Source: Thermoanaerobacterium sp. PSU-2
Lineage (GTDB): Bacteria; Bacillota; Thermoanaerobacteria; Thermoanaerobacterales; Thermoanaerobacteraceae
Reading direction: 5' to 3'
DNA length: 64,000 nt
Assembly (NCBI RefSeq): GCF_002102475.1
Contig: NZ_MSQD01000006.1
Coordinates: 101,485 to 165,484 of the forward strand
The position numbers and the translations under genes were made by a program. Position 1 is the first letter of the stretch; each line of letters starts with the position of its first letter. Under the pieces are notes generated by a model. That model did no database searches. It had not been told where the DNA came from and saw nothing but the letters and a program-made list of their open reading frames with translations. Positions 19,595 through 28,139 of the stretch are shown piece by piece.

Positions 19595-20140
19595 TTACAC
19601 CTCCATGACACAATTTATGTTTTCTTCAAGATACTCAATTAACCACTGCAATACAGAAGGCTCTGTAATCTTTACGCCGTTTAGCAATTTTTTAATATCC
19701 AAAGTATTAAATGAAAATTTTCTACCATCTGATATAATTTCAAACAAAACGTCAACATCACTATCAGAGACTATAAGCGAAATTAAAGTAGAAGGTATAT
19801 CGCCAATTGGAATCAAATCGATACTTGAAAGTTTAAAAGTCCCTTCCACATAAGTGCCAACGCCCTTTTGAGACTTTATTTTTGCATCTCCGCCGCATTG
19901 AAGGGCTAATTCTTTAAAAAATGGCAAACCTAATCCGACTTTTCGCTCTTTCCTCGTTGTTGTAAATGGATCAAAAGCTTTCTCTAAAAGTTCTTCGTCC
20001 ATTCCACATCCGTCGTCTTCAATACTTAAACGCATAAAATCCTTTTTATGATCAATTTCTAACTTGATCGATATATTTTTTGCACCGGCTTTTATGCTAT
20101 TTTGAGCAATATCTAAAATGTAAAGCGACAACTCTTTCAT
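19595..20140 (-). CDS. GHKL/HATPase domain protein within the hydrogenase operon
   Basis: 181 aa. The first ~115 residues are a histidine-kinase-type ATPase domain: N box DIAQNSIKAGAK, G1 box DDGCGMDE, F-box region FDPFTTTR and G2 box VGLGLPF. There is no dimerisation/His-phosphotransfer domain, membrane segment or sensor domain. The C-terminal ~65 residues are unassigned. It lies between hndA (2 bases) and hndB (2 bases), so it is surely co-translated. Related ATPases are common in clostridial hydrogenase operons and are assumed regulatory; the partner is unknown. Confidence 0.85.
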   Translation of the reverse strand: MKELSLYILDIAQNSIKAGAKNISIKLEIDHKKDFMRLSIEDDGCGMDEELLEKAFDPFTTTRKERKVGLGLPFFKELALQCGGDAKIKSQKGVGTYVEGTFKLSSIDLIPIGDIPSTLISLIVSDSDVDVLFEIISDGRKFSFNTLDIKKLLNGVKITEPSVLQWLIEYLEENINCVMEV

Positions 20141-20142
20141 AT

Positions 20143-20625
20143 CTAGTCAAATTTCTTCAATATATCTTCAACATCGTCAGGTGTCAATCTGCCAAAAACT
20201 TCTCCGTTTATCATCATTACAGGTGCAAGACCGCAAGCGCCTAAACAACGAGTGGCTTCAAGAGAAAACTTGCCATCACCTGTCACATCACCTACGCTTA
20301 TGCCAAGCTTCTCTTTTAATTTGTCAAGAACCATCGCGGAACCTTTTACGTAACAAGCAGTACCAAGGCAAACACCGATTTTGTACTTCCCGGACGGTTT
20401 TAATGTGAAGCGGGAGTAAAAAGTCGCAATGCCAAATATCTCTGTCAACGGTACATTCATTTCTTCTGAAATAAATTGCTGAACCTCTATAGGCAAATAG
20501 CCAAATATTTCTTGAGCTTCATTCATGACAGCAATTAAAGAACCGTCTGTATCTTTCAACTGGTCTATAACTTTTTTTAACTTGTTTATATTTTCTTCAC
20601 TGAATTTTTCGTAGATTGCCTGCAT
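20143..20625 (-). CDS. hndA: NuoE-like [2Fe-2S] subunit of the hydrogenase (HndA/HydC)
   Basis: 160 aa. N-terminal helical bundle, then a thioredoxin-like domain with the [2Fe-2S] ligands in CLGTACYVKG and RCLGACGLAP. It transfers electrons between the FMN subunit and other clusters. First gene of the operon; ATG preceded by AAAGGAGGG. Promoter at 20678-20683. Confidence 0.95.
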   Translation of the reverse strand: MQAIYEKFSEENINKLKKVIDQLKDTDGSLIAVMNEAQEIFGYLPIEVQQFISEEMNVPLTEIFGIATFYSRFTLKPSGKYKIGVCLGTACYVKGSAMVLDKLKEKLGISVGDVTGDGKFSLEATRCLGACGLAPVMMINGEVFGRLTPDDVEDILKKFD

Positions 20626-20677
20626 CTAATACCCTCCTTTTAAAAAAATCTTTAAAATTGCAAAATAGGACATAATT

Positions 20678-20686
20678 ATTATACCA
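20678..20686 (-). promoter_or_regulatory. Extended -10 promoter of the hnd operon
   Basis: TGG-TATAAT on the minus strand (TATAAT at 20678-20683) is an extended -10 element 53 bases before hndA. No good -35 is present; the region where it would lie is taken up by a palindrome (20689-20708). Confidence 0.65.
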
Positions 20687-20688
20687 TA

Positions 20689-20708
20689 TGTTAATTATTT
20701 TTTTAACA
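20689..20708. promoter_or_regulatory. Palindromic operator candidate over the hnd promoter
   Basis: TGTTAA and TTAACA separated by eight A/T bases, spanning about -17 to -37 of the hnd promoter. The half-sites are those of Rex, the NADH/NAD+ repressor (TTGTTAA-N4-TTAACAA), but the spacing is four bases longer than the canonical box. A repressor binding here would block the promoter (inference). Confidence 0.4.
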
Positions 20709-20767
20709 GGTAAAAATAAAAATTTTTTTATTTTCTGATAAATCCCGACTAATTTGATATGTTTTCT

Positions 20768-21463
20768 TTACTTGCACATCCAGTCAACTACCATATCCAA
20801 GTCATCTAAATCAAAGCAATTTACCCTTTCGCTTATATGTCCTAAATGATGAGCATCAGAAGAAGTGAGCACTTTATACTTTTTTATACATTCATCTACA
20901 ATGCGATTGTCAATCGATGTCGAAGACACTTCGACAGTTTTAAGATTTGGTATATCTGGTATAAAACCGAGATTTGAAATGATGCTGTAAGAAGTGCGAT
21001 TTATGTGAGCAGGCACAACAGCACCAATGCCATCCATCATTCTAAAGATTTCATCAACAGAAAAGCTGCTGGAAGATAGAAGCAGCTTTTCTGCTTCATC
21101 CACAATATTGTCGTCTTTATCCATAATCAATTGATTTCCAAAAAGATATTTGTTATTTTTTACGCAGTCTAAGCTGTTATAAATCATTTCGCCAAAATTC
21201 AAACAGTCAAGAATATCAAAAAAATAACATAACACATGAACTTCTTCCTTTGTCTGAACTTCTATGCCTGGTATAAACTTTATTCCCTTTTGCCGGCATA
21301 ATTCATGGACGGCTTCTACATTTTTAGTTGAATTGTGATCTGTCAAAGATATTACATCAAGCCCTTTTATTAAAGCCATATTGACGATATTATTAGGCGT
21401 CATATCATCGTCGGCACATGGCGATAATGATGAATGAATATGCAAGTCATAGTAAAACTTCAT
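20768..21463 (-). CDS. PHP-domain phosphoesterase
   Basis: 231 aa PHP (polymerase and histidinol phosphatase) domain. Metal motifs are visible: DLHIHSSLSP at the N-terminus, LTDHNS near 41, PGIEV near 65, an internal PAHINR and C-terminal SSDAHHLGH. Such proteins hydrolyse phosphoesters such as 3',5'-bisphosphates; the substrate here is unknown. Its ATG overlaps the TGA of the preceding DRTGG gene. Last gene of the regulatory operon just upstream of hnd. Homologous PHP genes accompany sensory hydrogenases in related bacteria. Confidence 0.88.
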   Translation of the reverse strand: MKFYYDLHIHSSLSPCADDDMTPNNIVNMALIKGLDVISLTDHNSTKNVEAVHELCRQKGIKFIPGIEVQTKEEVHVLCYFFDILDCLNFGEMIYNSLDCVKNNKYLFGNQLIMDKDDNIVDEAEKLLLSSSSFSVDEIFRMMDGIGAVVPAHINRTSYSIISNLGFIPDIPNLKTVEVSSTSIDNRIVDECIKKYKVLTSSDAHHLGHISERVNCFDLDDLDMVVDWMCK

Positions 21464-21789
21464 TTAATCATCTCGCTCAATTTAATCGCTGCTTCATATG
21501 AACTGCCATTAAACGCTATAACAGGTATGTTCTCATCATCAGCCTTTTCTTTAGCATTTTCATCAAGTTTTTCGCCTTCACAGATGATGATGCAGCTTAT
21601 CTCTGTCATAACAGCAACCGCAATCACATTCACATGCGTCTGAATCGTCACCCATGCACTTCCACTTTTCACATGTGACATAACAAAGCTTAATAAATCA
21701 CACACATAGACATTGCTTACTTCCTTTTCTATGCCTCCCTCACCCGCTACCAAGGTAAATTCATGGCTTAATATATCCTTTACTTTCAA
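21460..21789 (-). CDS. DRTGG-domain protein (second copy)
   Basis: 109 aa single-domain protein resembling the DRTGG domain found in phosphotransacetylase-like and CBS-containing proteins. Features are VKDILSHEFTLVAGE, VYVCDLLSFVMSHVKSGSAW and IIICEGEKLDENA. Start is TTG, with GGAGG seven bases upstream, and its first base overlaps the stop of the hydrogenase-like gene. A paralogue lies at 23540. Ligand and function unknown; likely a small sensory or adapter protein in this redox cluster. Confidence 0.8.
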   Translation of the reverse strand: MKVKDILSHEFTLVAGEGGIEKEVSNVYVCDLLSFVMSHVKSGSAWVTIQTHVNVIAVAVMTEISCIIICEGEKLDENAKEKADDENIPVIAFNGSSYEAAIKLSEMIK

Positions 21790-23096
21790 GGTTTTACCTC
21801 CTTATCACTGCCTATTACAGGCGGAATTTTAATAGAAAGCTTGTTTATTTCTTCTGCCAGTATTTTTATCCTGTCTTTTAGTTTAAAGATACAATCATAT
21901 TCGCTGGCAAATCCTTTTACTATATCTTCTGCAAGAGCTCTACACCCAGGAGAACCACAAGAACCGCAATCAAGTCCTGGCAAACTTTTGTAGATTTCAT
22001 CAATTGAGTTCATCATGTCAATAGCTTTGTCTATGTCTTCATCTAAATTTAAGACATCGCTTTTTTTAAGTTTGACATTTAGCATAAACTCATTAAAATC
22101 AACTTCTATATATTTTTTTGTAGCTTCATCCTTGTTTAATTTTTCTTTCAATTTCATTATCCTGTTTCTAGCAACAAAATTATTTGCGACAGTCAAAGGT
22201 CCTCCTACACATCCACCAACACAAGCAAGACCTTCAAAAAAATCAATGTCGTCTAATTTTCCTAATTCAATATCCTCCAATACACCTATGACATTTTGAA
22301 TTCCATCTACAAAAAGACAATTTTCCAATGATGTACCGTATGATTCACCGCCAGCATTTGCCCATCCGACGCCTATCATCGATGAAGTATGATCGATTTT
22401 CTTCTCAACAAATTTTCTTTTGTCTAATATCATGCTGTAGACATCCCTCATAGAGAAAACACCATTTATATACGACTTTTCAATGCCTATAGGATTTTTT
22501 ACGCTAGTGACTTTTGCAGCACACGGCGATACGAAAAACACCCCTATTTCTTCATCTTTTAACCCTGTTTTCTTTTTAGCTTCATCTCTGGCAATCTTCC
22601 CAGCCACCTCAACAGGCGGCATTATGTCTAAAATGTTATCCATCAGCGAAGGAAATCTCTGTTGAATAAGCCGGACAATAGCAGGACATGCGGATGATAT
22701 AATAGGTCTTTTGTAATCTTTCGTCTTTACTATATTCCTCGTTATATACGATACGATGTCAGCAGCATAAGCAACCTCAAAAACTTCGTCAAACCCGCAT
22801 GACTGCAAAGATGTCAGTATGTCACCTATTGTCATGTCTTTAAATTGTCCGTAAAGAGAAGGCGCAGGAAGAGCGATTTTATACTTGTAATTTTCCATCA
22901 TGCCTATATCATCTGTCACCACGACTTTAGCATGATAAGGACACACCCTTACGCACTCTCCACAGTCAATACATTTCTCTTTTATTATCTTTGCCTTTCC
23001 GTCTCTTACACGTATCGCCTCAGTAGGACATCTTTTTATACAATTGGTACAACCTTTGCATCTATCTCTATCAAGAGTCACAGAATGAAAATACAT
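21786..23096 (-). CDS. Sensory-type [FeFe] hydrogenase-like protein (HydS)
   Basis: About 436 aa. N-terminal 2[4Fe-4S] ferredoxin (CKGCTNCIKRCP, CIDCGECVRVCP), an [FeFe] hydrogenase H-cluster domain, and a C-terminal [4Fe-4S] module with CGSCGSPGC plus a distal Cys. The H-cluster motifs are atypical: L1 is SSACPA with Ala in the place of the proton-relay Cys, L2 is SPCAAKVT instead of MPCxxK, and L3 is LACVGGCVGGP with Leu for Met. These substitutions mark the slow, putatively sensory enzymes (groups C/D). No PAS domain is present, which fits group D. The ATG at 23096 is preferred over TTG 23105. It sits between HATPase/DRTGG genes and a DRTGG-PHP pair. Confidence 0.85.
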   Translation of the reverse strand: MYFHSVTLDRDRCKGCTNCIKRCPTEAIRVRDGKAKIIKEKCIDCGECVRVCPYHAKVVVTDDIGMMENYKYKIALPAPSLYGQFKDMTIGDILTSLQSCGFDEVFEVAYAADIVSYITRNIVKTKDYKRPIISSACPAIVRLIQQRFPSLMDNILDIMPPVEVAGKIARDEAKKKTGLKDEEIGVFFVSPCAAKVTSVKNPIGIEKSYINGVFSMRDVYSMILDKRKFVEKKIDHTSSMIGVGWANAGGESYGTSLENCLFVDGIQNVIGVLEDIELGKLDDIDFFEGLACVGGCVGGPLTVANNFVARNRIMKLKEKLNKDEATKKYIEVDFNEFMLNVKLKKSDVLNLDEDIDKAIDMMNSIDEIYKSLPGLDCGSCGSPGCRALAEDIVKGFASEYDCIFKLKDRIKILAEEINKLSIKIPPVIGSDKEVKP

Positions 23097-23117
23097 TGAA
23101 AACAACCACCTTAGAAT

Positions 23118-23537
23118 TTAAAAATTAATCGTCATTACGATCTTCGTTCCGCTTTCATCGTGATTAACTATTTCCATAGTGTCGGCATTTCGCTTCATGT
23201 TTGGAAGACCCATTCCTGCGCCAAATCCCATCTCAATCACCTCTTTTGGCGCTGTGGAATATCCTTCTTTCATAGCCAGCTCTAAATCTTTTATGCCAGG
23301 GCCTGTATCCTCAGCAATTATCACAATCTTGTCAGAATATATTTCAAAATGCATCTTGCCTCCGTAAGAATGAATGACTATATTCATCTCGGCTTCATAA
23401 GCTGCAATTGATGCCCTTCTAACTATGTCAGATGGTATTGAAAGCATAAGCAGCGTCTTTCGGAACTTGCTTGACGATTCTCCTGCGGATGAAAAATCTC
23501 TTGCTTTGACATCAAAATCCATTGTATACGGCTTCAC
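23118..23537 (-). CDS. Anti-sigma-factor-like serine kinase/HATPase
   Basis: 139 aa GHKL ATPase of the RsbW/SpoIIAB type: helix-rich N-terminus with AAYEAEMNIVIHSYGG, G1 box EDTGPGIKD and G2-like GFGAGMGLPNMKR. It probably binds or phosphorylates a regulator. Start is GTG and the Shine-Dalgarno is distant, so an internal ATG five codons later is possible. It lies 21 bases before the hydrogenase-like gene and two bases after a DRTGG gene. No sigma factor or anti-anti-sigma factor is in the cluster. Confidence 0.85.
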   Translation of the reverse strand: MKPYTMDFDVKARDFSSAGESSSKFRKTLLMLSIPSDIVRRASIAAYEAEMNIVIHSYGGKMHFEIYSDKIVIIAEDTGPGIKDLELAMKEGYSTAPKEVIEMGFGAGMGLPNMKRNADTMEIVNHDESGTKIVMTINF

Positions 23538-23539
23538 AA

Positions 23540-23893
23540 TTAAAATTCACTCCCACAATTAAGTCCATTTTTATATAAAAGACCACAAGCGATAAAAAGC
23601 GGATAATCTGTCTTCATAATTACTATCGATGCGGAATCTGCCATTTTTAAGATCTCAGGTCCAGGCTTTTTACCTCTCACAAAGACGATGCACACTATAT
23701 CGCCTAAGACCTCCGCTGTCCTAACAACTTGAACATTTGTAAGTCCTGTTAAAAGCAGAGATTTTTCATCTTTTGAAGCCAAAACATCGCTCATCAAGTC
23801 TGCACCACATGCCGTGTTTACTTCTTCAGATAATCTATCATGGCCGCAAAGCACTTCCGCATTTAATATTTCTTTCACTTCCTCAAGTTTCAT
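23540..23893 (-). CDS. DRTGG-domain protein (first copy)
   Basis: 117 aa, start of the sensory hydrogenase operon. MKLEEVKEILNAEVLCG and VVRTAEVLGDIVCIVFVRG fit the DRTGG fold. Several Cys are present (CGHD, CGADL, ACGLL, CGSEF), more than in the second copy, but no recognised cluster motif. It lies 11 bases after the SPOR-domain gene, so it may be read from that gene's promoter. Confidence 0.78.
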   Translation of the reverse strand: MKLEEVKEILNAEVLCGHDRLSEEVNTACGADLMSDVLASKDEKSLLLTGLTNVQVVRTAEVLGDIVCIVFVRGKKPGPEILKMADSASIVIMKTDYPLFIACGLLYKNGLNCGSEF

Positions 23894-23904
23894 GCTACAC
23901 TCCC

Positions 23905-24696
23905 CTATTTTAAAGAACTCATGCTGTCATAATACTGTTTTATGGAATCCATAAGAAGCTTCTGAGTTAACCTGTAAGCATTTCCGTCATTTAATTCAAA
24001 CGATGTCTTTATATCGCTAAAATTGTTTAAAATTTGACTATTAATCGCCTTTGTATCATCTAAAATCTTTTTTAAATTTTCATCTATATTTATATTATAA
24101 GTCATATTGCTATACTTTTTAAAGTACTTTTCTGTATCATCAATATCTTTTTCGCTGACAGTTCCAAAAGCTATTTTATACGAAAGCTGTGATAAATGTG
24201 ACAAACTGTTTAAAAAAACATTTAACCTATCAATTACTTCCTTTACATTCTTTTCTGAATTTTTTTCATAATATACCTGATAAACAGGTCCATAGTACAA
24301 AGCCACAGATGAATTAATGCCACTTTTATTAAGCTTTAAGCTGAAATCATCGGCATCTTTTTTGTCCATAAATTGTCCCAAACACAAAATATAATTTTCA
24401 CCATCTTTAAGGATTTCTCCGTAGATCCCTTTCATGGTAAGCAAATTCAAATTATATGAAGCATCTTTTTCATCGCTGTACTGGCCTATTTTTACAACGT
24501 AATAATTAAACTGTGGCACTTTCACAGAATAAGAATAAACATTTTTTTCAGACAGCTTAGCCAGATATGGCTTTATAGCATACTGAGAAATTGCAAATCC
24601 TATTCCGATAGATGCTACTATTGATAAAGCCAATAGCAATATAACCCTTTTAAAACCTAATCTTGCATTTTTCTTGTTTTCTTCATCTGTATACAC
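23905..24696 (-). CDS. SPOR-domain membrane protein
   Basis: About 263 aa: short cytoplasmic N-terminus, one membrane helix (about residues 16-37), then a SPOR domain (about 58-135: YVVKIGQYSDEKDASYNLNL and ILCLGQFMDKKDADDF) and a helical C-terminal region of ~120 residues. SPOR domains bind denuded glycan at division septa. The GTG at 24696 has AGGTG six bases upstream; the longer frame to 24705 would start inside it. Only 11 bases separate it from the downstream redox operon, so the two may share a transcript, though a functional link is not evident. Confidence 0.8.
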   Translation of the reverse strand: MYTDEENKKNARLGFKRVILLLALSIVASIGIGFAISQYAIKPYLAKLSEKNVYSYSVKVPQFNYYVVKIGQYSDEKDASYNLNLLTMKGIYGEILKDGENYILCLGQFMDKKDADDFSLKLNKSGINSSVALYYGPVYQVYYEKNSEKNVKEVIDRLNVFLNSLSHLSQLSYKIAFGTVSEKDIDDTEKYFKKYSNMTYNINIDENLKKILDDTKAINSQILNNFSDIKTSFELNDGNAYRLTQKLLMDSIKQYYDSMSSLK

Positions 24697-24732
24697 ATAA
24701 ATCACCTAATTATATATTCTACACCGATCACT

Positions 24733-24801
24733 AAAATCCTTTTTACAAATCATTCATTATTTGAGACTATATTCTCATTTTTTAAAACGAAAAAGGATTT
24801 T
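24733..24801. repeat. 12-bp inverted repeat between divergent genes
   Basis: AAAATCCTTTTT (24733-24744) and AAAAAGGATTTT (24790-24801) are perfect inverted copies 45 bases apart. They lie in the intergenic region between the SPOR gene (minus) and a transglycosylase gene (plus). The spacing is too long for a simple terminator; a protein-binding or looping role is possible. Confidence 0.6.
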
Positions 24802-24846
24802 TAAATTTTATGTCGAATTATAAAAAATATGAGGAGGTTTTTGAAA

Positions 24847-25434
24847 ATGGACTATGTAGATTCGATCATCGAAAGCAGATTTAGCGATATACAATCGCGA
24901 TTGCCTGTAAAAATAAACCTCGTGGATAAAAGCAATTCATTTCAGAACATCTTAAATGAATTGATAAGCGAAAGCACCACTTCAACTGAAGATATAAAAT
25001 CAGAAACAATTGATTTTAATAATAAAACGCCAGATATGACTGGCGTATCAAAAGACAAAATAGAAAGCTATATAGATGAGGCTTCAAAAAAATACGGCGT
25101 CAGCAAGGATTTGATAGATGCTGTCATAAAAGCCGAATCAGACTACAATCCTTATGCTGTATCAAGTGCAGGCGCAATGGGCCTAATGCAGTTAATGCCG
25201 TCAACAGCTCAGTATTTAGGTGTGACAAATCCTTTTAACCCAGAAGAAAATATCGATGGTGGGACAAAACTGCTGAGCCAATTGCTTAATAAATACAACA
25301 ATACCGCATTGGCTTTAGCAGCATACAACGCAGGAGAAGAATCCGTAAATAAATACAACGGCATACCACCCTATGAAGAAACCGTAAACTACATAAGCAA
25401 AATACTGAATGATACATCCGATGGTTCAAAATAA
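24847..25434 (+). CDS. Lytic transglycosylase, SLT family
   Basis: 195 aa. The C-terminal half is a soluble-lytic-transglycosylase domain cleaving peptidoglycan glycan strands: catalytic Glu in [25 protein letters not shown] and the conserved [16 protein letters not shown]. The N-terminal ~65 residues are low-complexity, without a recognisable signal peptide or LysM. This resembles clostridial transglycosylases encoded near sporulation or flagellar genes. The ATG at 24847 lies nine bases after AGGAGG. Monocistronic, convergent with typA. Confidence 0.9.
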   Translation: MDYVDSIIESRFSDIQSRLPVKINLVDKSNSFQNILNELISESTTSTEDIKSETIDFNNKTPDMTGVSKDKIESYIDEASKKYGVSKDLIDAVIKAESDYNPYAVSSAGAMGLMQLMPSTAQYLGVTNPFNPEENIDGGTKLLSQLLNKYNNTALALAAYNAGEESVNKYNGIPPYEETVNYISKILNDTSDGSK

Positions 25435-25457
25435 AAAAGGGGGTCATACCCCTTTTA
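25430..25457. terminator. Bidirectional terminator between transglycosylase and typA
   Basis: Stem AAAAGGGG/CCCCTTTT with a short loop (TCATA plus a flanking G). T-runs follow on both strands (TTTTATTGTTT on plus, TTTTTTATTTT on minus), and the stem overlaps both stop regions. Confidence 0.85.
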
Positions 25458-27278
25458 TTGTTTATATTTAGCATTTTTATACCTTTGTTGCGAGCTTAAT
25501 ATCTTTTTTCTAAGTCTTATACTTTTAGGCGTAACTTCCACAAGCTCATCATTAGCGATGAATTCCAAAGCCTCTTCAAGAGACATCTCTCTTATAGGTG
25601 AAAGTCTTAATGCCTCATCTGCAGTAGCAGAGCGCAAATTAGTAACATGCTTTTTCTTACATACATTGACATCTATATCGTCACTTCTGGAGTTTTCACC
25701 AACTATCATGCCTTCGTACACTTCGACGCCTGGACCTACAAAAAGAGTTCCTCTTTCTTGTGCATTGTAAAGTCCATAAGTCGTTGTAGTGCCAGCTTCA
25801 AAAGCCACTAAAGACCCTCTCGATCTTGTAGGTATATCCCCTTTGTACGGTTCATAGTCATAGATTATAGATGTCATTATCCCATTTCCCTTGGTATCAG
25901 TAAGAAATTCAGAGCGATATCCTATGAGGCCTCTTGTCGGTATCTTAAATTTCAGCCTTAATGTACCAGGTTTTAAAGTGTGCATATCCATAAGCTCTCC
26001 TTTTCTTGAGCCCATCTTTTCCATGACTACACCCATGTAATCTTCTGGTATGTCAATAGTAACAAGCTCAATAGGTTCGTGCTTGACACCATTTATCTCC
26101 TTTATAATCACAGATGGCTTAGATACCTGAAGCTCATATCCTTCACGCCTCATAGTCTCTATCAAAATGGATAAATGCAGCTCGCCACGTCCAGACACCT
26201 TAAATGCTTCTGTCGTTTCTGTCTCCTCAACCCTTAATGCTACATTCGTTTCAAGCTCTTTAAAAAGCCTTTCTCTTAAATGCCTTGATGTTACGTATTT
26301 GCCTTCTCTACCTGCAAACGGACTCGTATTTACGCCAAATGTCATGGAAATGGTTGGCTCTTCTATTTCAACAAAATCTACAGCCTCTGGCTTTTCTGGG
26401 TCGGCTATCGTCTCTCCAATCTCAATGTCGCTTATACCTGATACAGCTACTATATCACCTAATTTAGCATCATCAACCTGCACCCTTTTCAAACCTTCAT
26501 ATTGATACAGATTGCTTAATTTAACATTTTGCAAAGACCCATCTCTCTTGCATATTGCCACATTTTCACCTGATACGATTTTACCTCTAACCACTTTTCC
26601 AATGGCGATTCTTCCAATGTAATCATCATAGTCAAGTGTGGTAACAATAAGCTGCAGTGGATCATCTATATTACCTTCTGGCGCCGGAATCTCTTTTAAG
26701 ATAGTATCAAAAAGAGGACGCAAATCTACTGATTCATCCTTTAAACTTAACTTAGCAATGCCTTCTCTGGCAGAAGCATATACTACAGGAAAATCAATCT
26801 GATCATCATCAGCACCCAATTCAATAAAAAGATCAAGGACTTCATCGATGACTTCCTCTGGCCTTGCATCAGGTCTATCGATTTTGTTCACAACTACTAT
26901 AGGTTTTAAATTAAGCTCTAAAGCCTTGCTTAATACAAATCTGGTCTGAGGCATTGGTCCTTCGAAAGCATCTACAAGCAATAATACACCATCAACCATT
27001 TTTAGTACCCGTTCTACCTCGCCGCCAAAATCAGCATGTCCAGGCGTATCGACTATGTTTATCTTTACACCATTGTACCTTATGGCAGTATTCTTCGAAA
27101 GAATAGTTATTCCTCTTTCTCTTTCCAATTCATTTGAATCCATTACTCTTTCTTCGACTTTCTCATTCTGTCTAAAAATGCCACTTTGCTTAAGCATTCC
27201 ATCTACTAAAGTTGTTTTCCCATGATCAACATGCGCTATTATAGCTACATTCCTTATATCGTCCCTTACAAACCCCAT
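25455..27278 (-). CDS. typA: TypA/BipA ribosome-associated GTPase
   Basis: Translational GTPase of 607 aa that binds the ribosome and aids assembly or growth under stress. G1 is [10 protein letters not shown]3 [15 protein letters not shown] and G4 NKIDRP. Beta-barrel domain II, EF-G-like domains III and V, and the TypA-specific C-terminal domain ([19 protein letters not shown], then [17 protein letters not shown]) follow. ATG with GGAAGGAG upstream. Monocistronic from a recognisable promoter. Confidence 0.97.
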   Translation of the reverse strand: MGFVRDDIRNVAIIAHVDHGKTTLVDGMLKQSGIFRQNEKVEERVMDSNELERERGITILSKNTAIRYNGVKINIVDTPGHADFGGEVERVLKMVDGVLLLVDAFEGPMPQTRFVLSKALELNLKPIVVVNKIDRPDARPEEVIDEVLDLFIELGADDDQIDFPVVYASAREGIAKLSLKDESVDLRPLFDTILKEIPAPEGNIDDPLQLIVTTLDYDDYIGRIAIGKVVRGKIVSGENVAICKRDGSLQNVKLSNLYQYEGLKRVQVDDAKLGDIVAVSGISDIEIGETIADPEKPEAVDFVEIEEPTISMTFGVNTSPFAGREGKYVTSRHLRERLFKELETNVALRVEETETTEAFKVSGRGELHLSILIETMRREGYELQVSKPSVIIKEINGVKHEPIELVTIDIPEDYMGVVMEKMGSRKGELMDMHTLKPGTLRLKFKIPTRGLIGYRSEFLTDTKGNGIMTSIIYDYEPYKGDIPTRSRGSLVAFEAGTTTTYGLYNAQERGTLFVGPGVEVYEGMIVGENSRSDDIDVNVCKKKHVTNLRSATADEALRLSPIREMSLEEALEFIANDELVEVTPKSIRLRKKILSSQQRYKNAKYKQ

Positions 27279-27324
27279 TTAGGTTAACTCCTTCCATACA
27301 AATGCAAATTTTATACAATATATA

Positions 27325-27353
27325 ATGATATATTAATATGCTTAAATAGTCAA
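27325..27353 (-). promoter_or_regulatory. SigA-type promoter for typA
   Basis: TTGACT (27348-27353) and TATCAT (27325-27330) are separated by 17 bases on the minus strand, about 45 bases before the typA start. Confidence 0.6.
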
Positions 27354-27383
27354 CAAACTATAAATATCACCTAAAAATGCATC

Positions 27384-27410
27384 AAAAAAAGACACATGAA
27401 AGTGCCTTTT
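27384..27410 (-). terminator. Terminator of the NlpC/P60 gene
   Basis: Stem AAAGGCAC/GTGTCTTT with one G-U pair and a six-base loop, followed by a T-run on the minus strand; starts 16 bases after the gene's stop. Confidence 0.8.
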
Positions 27411-27425
27411 TGTCTTTATGCATAT

Positions 27426-28121
27426 TTACTGTATAACTCTTCTGGCTGTAGCATAATGAGCGCTGTAGTAGTCTTCATACAAAGAGCTTATCATGACTTT
27501 TCCAGCACCAGATGAAGCGTGCATAAACTGTCCATTTCCTATGTATATCCCAGCATGGTTTATTATGCTGCTCCCTAATGTCTTAAAAAACACCAAATCT
27601 CCAGGCTGCAAATTAGCTCTGTCAACGTACGTACCTACTGTAGCTTGATCATCAGCTACCCTCGGCAAAGTAATTCCGACGCTTTTAAAGACGTATTGAG
27701 TAAAACCGGAACAATCAAAACCCGATGGAGATTCACCACCGTAAACATACCTCGTTCCTAAAAACTCTTTTCCAAAGTCAATAAGCCTCGAGGCAATGCT
27801 TCTATCAACATCACCCCTTGACACCGTACTTGAAGACCTTAATGAAAGGTACTTGCCGTATATCCAGCCCACAGTTCCATCTGAAAGTTTTATGTTGTAC
27901 CAGCCATTATCCTGTCCAATCACTGTAACCACATCGCTATAGTTTAACTGTGTAATAACCTTTGACGACAAGCTTCCGCCATTTCTGACATTTACACCGT
28001 TTCCAATGACAACGCCACTTCCCAGATCTGCTGCATAAATATGTGTAAGCATCGAAGAACCCACCATCGTCATACCGAAAACGGATACACCAAAAATAAA
28101 TTTACCTAATTTGCTATTCAT
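27426..28121 (-). CDS. Secreted NlpC/P60 endopeptidase with SH3 domain
   Basis: Peptidoglycan D,L-endopeptidase. 231 aa: signal peptide (about 1-31, ending near YAADL), a bacterial SH3 domain (about 36-95, with NVRNGGSLSSKVI and GWIYGKYLSL), and an NlpC/P60 domain (about 112-231) with catalytic Cys in GFDCSGFTQYVF, His in NHAGIYIGNG and third residue in FMHASS. Expression is probably controlled by the c-di-AMP riboswitch in its leader, linking wall hydrolysis to c-di-AMP and osmotic state. Confidence 0.93.
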   Translation of the reverse strand: MNSKLGKFIFGVSVFGMTMVGSSMLTHIYAADLGSGVVIGNGVNVRNGGSLSSKVITQLNYSDVVTVIGQDNGWYNIKLSDGTVGWIYGKYLSLRSSSTVSRGDVDRSIASRLIDFGKEFLGTRYVYGGESPSGFDCSGFTQYVFKSVGITLPRVADDQATVGTYVDRANLQPGDLVFFKTLGSSIINHAGIYIGNGQFMHASSGAGKVMISSLYEDYYSAHYATARRVIQ

Positions 28122-28139
28122 AGCTAATCTCCTTCCTTT

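Noticed and set aside
20689..20708. Canonical Rex operator
   Set aside because: Half-sites agree but the spacer is eight rather than four bases, so it is reported only as a Rex-like palindrome.
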